Part shown: positions 55,739 to 64,000 of the stretch, one piece after another
How positions within the stretch are numbered: position 1 is the stretch's first letter
Layout: each line of letters starts with the position of its first letter
Source of the DNA: Pseudomonas flexibilis
Lineage (GTDB): Bacteria > Pseudomonadota > Gammaproteobacteria > Pseudomonadales > Pseudomonadaceae
Assembly: GCF_000802425.1 (NCBI RefSeq)
Contig: NZ_JRUD01000014.1
Location: 169,097 to 233,096, forward strand
Direction: 5' to 3'
Length of the DNA stretch: 64,000 nt
Notes under the pieces: generated by a model
Database searches by the model: none
What the model was told of the DNA's origin: nothing
The model's input: the letters and a program-made list of their open reading frames with translations, nothing else
Program-made: the position numbers and the translations under genes

Positions 55739-56566
55739 CTAGCCTTTGCGCACCTGCTCCAGCAGCGCCTCACGCCAGCTCGCCTCGGCCGGCAGCGCCA
55801 GGAAATGCGGATTGAGGAACGCTTCGCGTGCCGGATAACGCAGCGGCTCGCCGCGCACATCCAGCACCGCGCCGCCGGCGCCTTCCAGCACGCCCTGGGC
55901 AGCGGCGGTGTCCCACTGCGAGGTGGGCGCCAGGCGCGGGTAGCAGTCGGCAGCACCCTCGGCGAGCAGGCAGAACTTCAGCGAACTGCCGACACTCGCC
56001 AATTCCAGCGTGCCGAAGTGCTGGCCGAGGGTGCCGAGCAAACGCTCCTGCTCCGGACTGGAATGCCGCCGGCTGGCCACCACGGTGAACCCCTCGAGCG
56101 GCGCATGTCGCACCCGAATCGCCTCGACCTGGCCGTTGCGCTGACGCCAGGCACCCAGGCAGGCGCCGCCGTAATAGCAGCGACCGTCCGCCGGCACGCC
56201 GACCACGCCGAACAGCACCTGCCCCCGCTCCACCAGCGCCACGTTGACGGTGAACTCGGTGCTGCCGGCAATGAATTCCTTGGTGCCATCCAGCGGGTCC
56301 ACCAGCCACCAGCGATCCCAGCCGGCGCGCTCGGCCAGCGGAATCGCGCAGCTCTCTTCAGACAGGACTGGGATCTCGGCAGACAGCGCGGACAGCCCCT
56401 CGATCAGCACCCGGTTGGCAGCCAGGTCAGCGGCGGTCACCGGCGAATCGTCGGCCTTCTGCTCCACGGCCAGCTCCTGGCGCCAGAACGGCAGGATGGC
56501 CGCGCCGGCGCGCTCGACCAGCGCGATAACCGCTGGCAACAGGGCATGAATATTCAATTCGCTCAC
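55739..56566 (-). CDS. cysQ: 3'(2'),5'-bisphosphate nucleotidase CysQ
   Basis: A 275-residue inositol-monophosphatase-fold enzyme that recycles 3'-phosphoadenosine 5'-phosphate from sulfate assimilation. The metal motif is VDPLDGTKEFI and an earlier Glu is in LSEES. The second motif is SQWDTAAAQGVLEGAGG. A GTG start overlaps the nudE stop (GTGA), so the two are translationally coupled. The nudE-cysQ order is that of P. aeruginosa as I recall. Confidence 0.93.
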   Translation of the reverse strand: MSELNIHALLPAVIALVERAGAAILPFWRQELAVEQKADDSPVTAADLAANRVLIEGLSALSAEIPVLSEESCAIPLAERAGWDRWWLVDPLDGTKEFIAGSTEFTVNVALVERGQVLFGVVGVPADGRCYYGGACLGAWRQRNGQVEAIRVRHAPLEGFTVVASRRHSSPEQERLLGTLGQHFGTLELASVGSSLKFCLLAEGAADCYPRLAPTSQWDTAAAQGVLEGAGGAVLDVRGEPLRYPAREAFLNPHFLALPAEASWREALLEQVRKG

Positions 56567-57126
56567 AGCACCAGCTCTCCGCGCTGGACCAGCAGATCGC
56601 GGGTCAGGTAGAGCGCCGCCAGGGCACGACCCTCGCTGAACTGCGGGTGCGCCACCAGGCTCGACAATTCACGCAGATTGACCCGGCTCACCGCCATCGG
56701 CTCGGGCTCGTCGCCGGGCAGGCGTTCCTCGTAAAGGTCGCGGGCCAACACCACGCGGATGCGCTGGTTCATGTAACCGGGTGACAGCGACAGGTCGGTG
56801 AGGTACTCCAGGCGCTCGGCACCGAAGCCAGCTTCTTCCTTGAGCTCGCGATTGGCGGCGTCGAGCACTTCCTCGCCGGGTTCGATCAGCCCCTTGGGCA
56901 GCGACAGCTGGTAGTCGTCGGTGCCGGCGCAGTATTCCTCCACCAGCAGCGCATGCTCGGCGTCGGCCATCGCTACCACCATGACTGCGCCATAGCCGGC
57001 CTTGCCCACCAGACGCTCGTACGTACGCTCCACCCCGTTGCTGAAGCGCAGCTGCAATTCCTCGACGGCAAACAACCGGCTGCGAGCGACAATCTCGCGG
57101 GCCAGCACGGCGGGTTTCTCTCGCAT
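56563..57126 (-). CDS. nudE: ADP-compound hydrolase NudE
   Basis: A 187-residue Nudix hydrolase acting on ADP-ribose, AppA and NADH. The Nudix box is GLIEPGEEVLDAANRELKEEAGF, with the required Glu residues. The ATG at 57126 is chosen because GGAG lies 6 bases before it and the protein then starts MREKPAVLAREIVARSRLF. It is divergent from yrfG (86-base gap), a common arrangement. Confidence 0.92.
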   Translation of the reverse strand: MREKPAVLAREIVARSRLFAVEELQLRFSNGVERTYERLVGKAGYGAVMVVAMADAEHALLVEEYCAGTDDYQLSLPKGLIEPGEEVLDAANRELKEEAGFGAERLEYLTDLSLSPGYMNQRIRVVLARDLYEERLPGDEPEPMAVSRVNLRELSSLVAHPQFSEGRALAALYLTRDLLVQRGELVL

Positions 57127-57212
57127 GGCATTCTCCGGAACGGGCATGCAGGTATCATAACCGCCTTTTTCCGCCGTACCGCGCCACAGATCGTGGCTGC
57201 CCGGAGTCTGCA

Positions 57213-57881
57213 ATGTCCCTCCTGCCCTGGAACACCATCGATACCGTGCTGCTGGACATGGACGGCACCCTGCTGGACCTGCATTTCGACAATCATTTCT
57301 GGCTGGAACACCTGCCGCAGCGCTATGCCGAACGCCACGGCATCAGCCGCGCCATGGCGGACATGGAGCTGCAGCCGCTGTTCGCCCGCCACGCCGGCCA
57401 GTTGACGTGGTACTGCCTGGATTTCTGGAGTCGCGAGCTGGACCTGCCGATCGTCGAACTCAAGCGCGAGGTGGCGCACCTGATCAGCCTGCGCACCGAC
57501 GCCGATACCTTCCTCGCCGCCCTGCGCCGTGCCGGCAAACGCGTGGCACTGATCACCAATGCGCACCGCGATTCGCTGTCGCTGAAACTGGAGCGCGTGG
57601 CGCTGGCACCCTACTTCGACCGGCTGATCAGCTCCCATGACTACGGCTTCCCCAAGGAAGACGCCCAGTTCTGGTACGCCCTGCAGGCGGATTTCGGCTT
57701 CGACCCGGCGCGCAGCCTGTTCATCGACGACAGCCTGGCGATCCTGCGCAGCGCCCGCGCCTACGGCATCGCCCACCTGCTGGCGGTGCGCCAGCCGGAC
57801 AGCCGTCAGGGGGAACGGGACACCGCGGAGTTCGCCGCGCAGGAGGATTACCGGGCGCTGCTGGAAGGATTGACCATGTAG
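57213..57881 (+). CDS. yrfG: GMP/IMP nucleotidase YrfG (HAD family)
   Basis: A 222-residue haloacid-dehalogenase-fold phosphatase. Motif I is LLDMDGTLLDL, motif II is LITNAH, and motif IV is FIDDSLAILRSA. It dephosphorylates purine mononucleotides. The stop codon TAG (57879-57881) is itself part of a dispersed repeat copy. It is divergent from nudE. Confidence 0.92.
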   Translation: MSLLPWNTIDTVLLDMDGTLLDLHFDNHFWLEHLPQRYAERHGISRAMADMELQPLFARHAGQLTWYCLDFWSRELDLPIVELKREVAHLISLRTDADTFLAALRRAGKRVALITNAHRDSLSLKLERVALAPYFDRLISSHDYGFPKEDAQFWYALQADFGFDPARSLFIDDSLAILRSARAYGIAHLLAVRQPDSRQGERDTAEFAAQEDYRALLEGLTM

Positions 57882-57942
57882 GGTGGTCAACGCTGCACGT
57901 TGGCCACCACGGCGGCCGGAAAGAACGCCGACCGCCCTCCGG
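57878..57942. repeat. GTAGGGTGG-family repeat, copy 7
   Basis: TGTAGGGTGGTCAACGC...GTTGGCCACC at the left and GGCCGGAAAGAACGCCGACCGCCC at the right (less conserved). Its first bases include the yrfG stop codon. Confidence 0.7.
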
Positions 57943-57993
57943 CTCTGAACAGCCCGCGGACACCTCCGCCCCCACCGAGCGGCAGCGCGCACC

Positions 57994-58023
57994 CTGTGGA
58001 GCGAATTCATTCGCGGGCTATTG
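57994..58023. repeat. Single REP element
   Basis: CTGTGGAGCGAATTCATTCGCGGGCTATTG contains the GAGCGAATTCATTCGCG hairpin core found in the REP units at 8913-8943 and 63966-64000. Confidence 0.65.
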
Positions 58024-58061
58024 GGGCGCCCGGCTAGGGGCGCCCGGCGAAGGGCGCCCAA
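58023..58061. repeat. 14-base tandem repeat
   Basis: GGGGCGCCCGGCTA, GGGGCGCCCGGCGA, then AGGGCGCCCAA: 2.8 copies of a 14-base unit. Each unit contains the self-complementary GGGCGCCC, so the array can fold in several ways. It lies between a REP element and the bidirectional terminator. Confidence 0.7.
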
Positions 58062-58078
58062 TATGCCGCCTGAAAAAC

Positions 58079-58104
58079 AAAGCCCCTGCGAGGCAGGGGC
58101 TTTT
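58079..58104. terminator. Bidirectional terminator between yrfG and rhlE
   Basis: AAAGCCCCTGC-GAG-GCAGGGGCTTT with T runs on both strands. It is 9 bases after the rhlE stop and can also end transcripts from the left. Confidence 0.9.
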
Positions 58105-58112
58105 GTTCGAAC

Positions 58113-59960
<1,848 letters not shown>

Positions 59961-60202
59961 GGGTGATCCTGTCTGTATGTGGGGCTAAGCCCGATGAAAA
60001 GGACGCCTGGCATGAATCGTCATGGGAGGGAGACGATCCCGACCGGTACTGCCGACGTGAAGAGAGTCGGGGTCCGGGCGCGAGCCGGGGCGGACCGGGG
60101 GAGTGTATACCAGCGCGGAAGGTTGTGGTGCCGTTTTTTCTGACCGGGTCCACAGGGTGCGGGTTCCGTGGGCGGTCGCGCGGTATTCAGCCGAAGGGCT
60201 GG

Positions 60203-60285
60203 ATTGAGGGCCGCTATCGCGGCCGAAGCCTCTCCTACAGGTCCACGGGCCGGTTCAGGAGCGGCTTCAGCCGCGAAAACCACGC
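60203..60285. repeat. REP doublet (REPIN-like)
   Basis: GGCCGCTATCGCGGCC...CTCTCCTACAGG and then CAGGAGCGGCTTCAGCCGCGAA form an inverted pair of REP units with different hairpin sequences. It lies in the 336-base gap between rhlE and metF (59961-60296). The rest of that gap (59961-60202) is GC-rich with no clear gene and should hold the rhlE promoter. Confidence 0.7.
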
Positions 60286-60296
60286 AGGGGTCAGGG

Positions 60297-61142
60297 TCAG
60301 CGCGGCAGCTTGAGGTTGTTCCAGATCGCCAGGCTCGGCTCGGCCTGGTTCAGGGCATAGAAGTGCAGGCCCGGCGCGCCGCCGGCCAGCAGTTTCTCGC
60401 ACATTTCGGTCACCACCTGCTCGCCGAACGCCTGGATGCTGGCCACGTCATCGCCGTAGGCTTCCAGCTGCTTGCGCACCCAGCGCGGGATTTCCGCACC
60501 GCAGGCATCCGAGAAGCGCGCCAGGCTGGTGTAGTTGGTGATCGGCATGATGCCCGGCACGATCGGCAGATCAACACCCTGCTTCTGCGCGCGCTCGACG
60601 AAATGGAAGTAGCTGTCGGCGTTGAAGAAGTACTGGGTGATGGCACTGTCGGCACCGGCCTGGGCCTTGCGCACGAAGTTCTTCAGGTCGTCCTCGAAAT
60701 TGCGCGCCTGCGGATGCATTTCCGGATAGGCGGCGATTTCGATATGGAAGTGGTCACCGGTCTCGGCGCGGATGAACTCCACCAGCTCGTTGGCGTAGCG
60801 CAACTCGCCGCTGGCCAGGCCCATGCCGGACGGCAGGTCGCCGCGCAGGGCGACGATGCGGCGGATGCCGGCCTCCTTGTAGGTGTTGAGCAACGCACGC
60901 AGCTCGGCCTTGCTGTCGCCGACGCAGGACAAGTGGGGCGCGGTCGGCACGCCCACCTGGCGATCGAGGGTCAGCACGGTGTTCAGCGTGCCTTCGCGGG
61001 TCGAACCGCCGGCGCCGTAGGTGCAGGAGAAGAAGTCCGGTCGGCACTCGGCCAGACGGCGGGCAGTTACCAGCAGTTTTTCATGCCCGACTTCGGTCTT
61101 CGGCGGGAAGAACTCGAAGCTGTAGCGGCGTTCCTGGGACAT
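60297..61142 (-). CDS. metF: 5,10-methylenetetrahydrofolate reductase
   Basis: A 281-residue flavin enzyme that makes 5-methyltetrahydrofolate for methionine synthesis. Signatures are YSFEFFPPKTEVG near the N-terminus and ITQYFFNADSYFHFVE. The ATG at 61142 gives MSQERRYSFEFFPP. It lies downstream of ahcY in the methionine cycle block; a repeat copy fills the 104-base gap. No separate promoter is evident. Confidence 0.95.
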   Translation of the reverse strand: MSQERRYSFEFFPPKTEVGHEKLLVTARRLAECRPDFFSCTYGAGGSTREGTLNTVLTLDRQVGVPTAPHLSCVGDSKAELRALLNTYKEAGIRRIVALRGDLPSGMGLASGELRYANELVEFIRAETGDHFHIEIAAYPEMHPQARNFEDDLKNFVRKAQAGADSAITQYFFNADSYFHFVERAQKQGVDLPIVPGIMPITNYTSLARFSDACGAEIPRWVRKQLEAYGDDVASIQAFGEQVVTEMCEKLLAGGAPGLHFYALNQAEPSLAIWNNLKLPR

Positions 61143-61160
61143 GGAAAGAATCCTTGAATG

Positions 61161-61244
61161 CGCAGGGTGGAAAACGCGCGCAGCGCTTTCCACCGCCTGG
61201 GAACGGCAGGTGGAAAAGGCCGTTGGCCGCTTTCCACCCTACGG
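61161..61244. repeat. GTAGGGTGG-family double-hairpin repeat, copy 8
   Basis: CGCAGGGTGGAAAACGCGCG...GCTTTCCACC and CAGGTGGAAAAGGCC...GCTTTCCACCCTACGG. It is a well-kept two-hairpin copy inside the ahcY-metF gap, ending 2 bases before the ahcY stop codon. Confidence 0.85.
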
Positions 61245-61246
61245 GA

Positions 61247-62653
<1,407 letters not shown>

Positions 62654-62710
62654 TGAAGAGTCTCCATTCGTAGTGTGCGAATGGGCGCCGTTGATGCGTT
62701 CGGATAAACG

Positions 62711-62774
62711 CCCCGGTCGAGCCTGACGGGCTGCTCCATGCAAGAGCAGCCCGCTGCAGCGCCCCTCGACCGGG
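62711..62774 (-). ncRNA. S-adenosylhomocysteine riboswitch
   Basis: On the minus strand CCCGGTCGAGGGGCGCTGCA...CGTCAGGCTCGACCGGGG contains the SAH riboswitch core: outer stem GGTCGAG/CTCGACC, the conserved GAGGGGCGCTGCAGC segment and CAGGCTCG. An inner stem GGGCTGCTC/GAGCAGCCC closes the variable arm. SAH binding turns on expression of ahcY, which starts 58 bases further on. Confidence 0.92.
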
Positions 62775-62929
62775 TGGCGGGCACGACCGGAGCGGAGCCG
62801 GCCGTGAAAAAGTTGCCGGCGATTATAGCGGCAGCACGGCCTCGACCCAACCCCGGCTGGCCGCGCCGGCGAACTCACCCCCGCGCGAAGGCTCGAAACA
62901 ACGACCCCACCCTTCTGGAGGACGCCGCC

Positions 62930-63370
62930 ATGCCCCGTCTGGCCCGGCTCGGCCTGTTGCTCGCCCCGCTCTATTGCGCGCCTGCCCTGGGCGCCGCCTG
63001 CTATGTAACGGAGGAAACCTCGGGGACCCTGCCGGATCCGGTGGTGCCTGCCAAGTGCTTCTATTTCGAAGGAATGGATGAAACCGATGCCATGCAGTGG
63101 GCTTGCCGCGACAAGGACGACGTCAGCCAGACCCACCGCGAACTGCGCCAGCAATGCCCGCCGCAACCCCAGGCGCGCTGCACGGCCCGCATGACGCCGG
63201 AAACCCTGGCCAACGAACAATCGTTCGGCCAGCGCGCCCCGGGAGAGGCCCTGCCCAGCACCCTGCCGGACGGCGCGCGGATCGTCACGCTCTACTACGA
63301 GGTCACCGACCAGGAGCAGGCGCGCATCGACTGCCAAACCCTCGGTGGCGACTGGGAACCGGCCCGGTAA
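62930..63370 (+). CDS. Secreted Cys-containing protein of unknown function
   Basis: A 146-residue protein with a signal peptide ([19 protein letters not shown]). The mature part has six Cys residues ([35 protein letters not shown]) that could form three disulfides in the periplasm. The ATG at 62930 has GGAGG before it. I do not recognise a domain. A hairpin terminator follows. Confidence 0.75.
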   Translation: MPRLARLGLLLAPLYCAPALGAACYVTEETSGTLPDPVVPAKCFYFEGMDETDAMQWACRDKDDVSQTHRELRQQCPPQPQARCTARMTPETLANEQSFGQRAPGEALPSTLPDGARIVTLYYEVTDQEQARIDCQTLGGDWEPAR

Positions 63371-63395
63371 AAGCCTGACATCATCCAGGGCTTTT
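63369..63395 (+). terminator. Weak terminator after the Cys-containing protein gene
   Basis: AAAAGCC(TG), loop, (CA)GGGCTTTT followed by CTT. The stem is 7 bp plus a bulged extension, directly after the stop codon. Confidence 0.6.
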
Positions 63396-63456
63396 CTTGC
63401 CCGGTGGGAGGGGGATAATCGCGGGCTGATTTTCCCAACCCCAAGGTTTCCCGATC

Positions 63457-63906
63457 ATGACGTTGAAAGTTGTAGGCGTGGCGCTGCTCGCCGCCCTGGT
63501 GCTGTCCGGTTGCGAACGCATAGATCCGAATTCCCCGCTCGGCCAGCGCAAGGCCATCTTCAAGGACATGATGAAGACCAGCGAGGACCTCGGCGGCATG
63601 CTGCGCGGCCGGCTGGTATTCAACGAGGAAAAATTCGTCGCCGGCGCTGCCCACCTGGACACCATCAGCCGCCAGCCCTGGCAGCACTTCCCGCAGATCA
63701 AGGACAGCGACAAGACCTCGGCCCGCGACGATGTCTGGCAGCGCCAGGAACGCTTCGACGAACTGGCCCGCGCCCAGGAGGCCGCCACCGCCGCGCTGGT
63801 GGCCGCCACCGTAGCTCGCCCGCTGGAGCCCAAGGCGCTGGTCGCGCCGATGCAGCGCGTGGAAGACGCCTGCGAGAGCTGCCACAAGGAATTCCGGGCG
63901 TACTGA
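63457..63906 (+). CDS. Lipid-anchored cytochrome c' (class II c-type cytochrome)
   Basis: A 149-residue cytochrome. The signal ends in the lipobox VLSGCER, so it is a lipoprotein. The mature part is a four-helix bundle and has a single C-terminal haem site CESCHKEFR, as in class II cytochromes c. The start RKAIFKDMMKTSEDLGGML is typical. GATAAT upstream at 63413-63418 may be a -10 box. Role: electron transfer or NO/gas binding. Confidence 0.9.
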   Translation: MTLKVVGVALLAALVLSGCERIDPNSPLGQRKAIFKDMMKTSEDLGGMLRGRLVFNEEKFVAGAAHLDTISRQPWQHFPQIKDSDKTSARDDVWQRQERFDELARAQEAATAALVAATVARPLEPKALVAPMQRVEDACESCHKEFRAY

Positions 63907-63965
63907 TCCGGTATCTTCGATGGCCCGGGCCGGCTGCGGCCGGCCAGGTGCACGCCGAACCTAGA

Positions 63966-64000
63966 AGCTCGCGAATGAATTCCGCTTGTATGTTTGTGCC
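63966..64000. repeat. REP-like element at the right edge
   Basis: AGCTCGCGAATGAATTCCGC matches the right unit of the REP doublet at 8913-8943 except for one inserted C. The element runs to the window edge. Confidence 0.6.

Overview
This window is high-GC DNA (AT-rich only in a few islands) whose gene order matches the genus Pseudomonas or a very close relative. Several blocks are the ones known from P. aeruginosa: the zwf/HexR-like/PycR/pycA/oadA block, sbp-cysT-cysW-cysA, gabD-gabT next to a tRNA-Arg, nudE-cysQ facing yrfG, and rhlE, metF and ahcY with a SAH riboswitch. No rRNA, insertion sequence, prophage, CRISPR array or replication origin was found.

Layout. 1-9 kb: end of an unknown gene, asparaginase, a GNAT acetyltransferase, a zwf paralogue divergent from a HexR-like regulator, a small basic protein, and a LysR regulator (PycR type) divergent from the two-subunit pyruvate/oxaloacetate carboxylase genes. 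9-16.2 kb: an orphan type VI secretion cassette with hcp, a frameshifted vgrG, a 1088-residue VasX-like candidate effector and an overlapping membrane protein that is its probable immunity partner. 16.4-20.4 kb: sulfate uptake operon headed by an OscA-like small protein. 20.5-24.4 kb: a secreted protein, gabDT and tRNA-Arg(CCG). 24.5-34.1 kb: an accessory defence island beside the tRNA, with hsdR, an Abi_2/HEPN gene, hsdM, hsdS, a Cys-rich protein, a PD-(D/E)XK-like protein and a NERD/zinc-finger protein. 34.3-40.6 kb: putA, alkB and a purine permease.

40.8-55.7 kb: a flagellar region. flgBCDEFGHIJKL lies on the minus strand behind a good sigma-54 promoter, with flgA divergent. FlgJ, FlgK, FlgL and FlgE are all short forms and FlgJ lacks the muramidase domain, which suggests a second (lateral-type) flagellum. 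The run ends with a protein that has flagellin-like ends and a four-gene set of exported proteins (two with LPP20-like traits, a MltC-like transglycosylase, a lipoprotein). 55.7-64 kb: cysQ-nudE, yrfG, rhlE, metF, ahcY with its riboswitch, a secreted Cys-rich protein and a lipid-anchored cytochrome c'.

Two dispersed intergenic repeat families run through the window: eight copies of a roughly 60-90 bp double hairpin with GTAGGGTGG-type ends, and five loci with Pseudomonas-type REP elements. Good regulatory palindromes are visible in front of zwf/hexR, pycA/pycR, the sulfate operon and gabD. Functions are assigned from motifs and remembered family features; no database search was possible.
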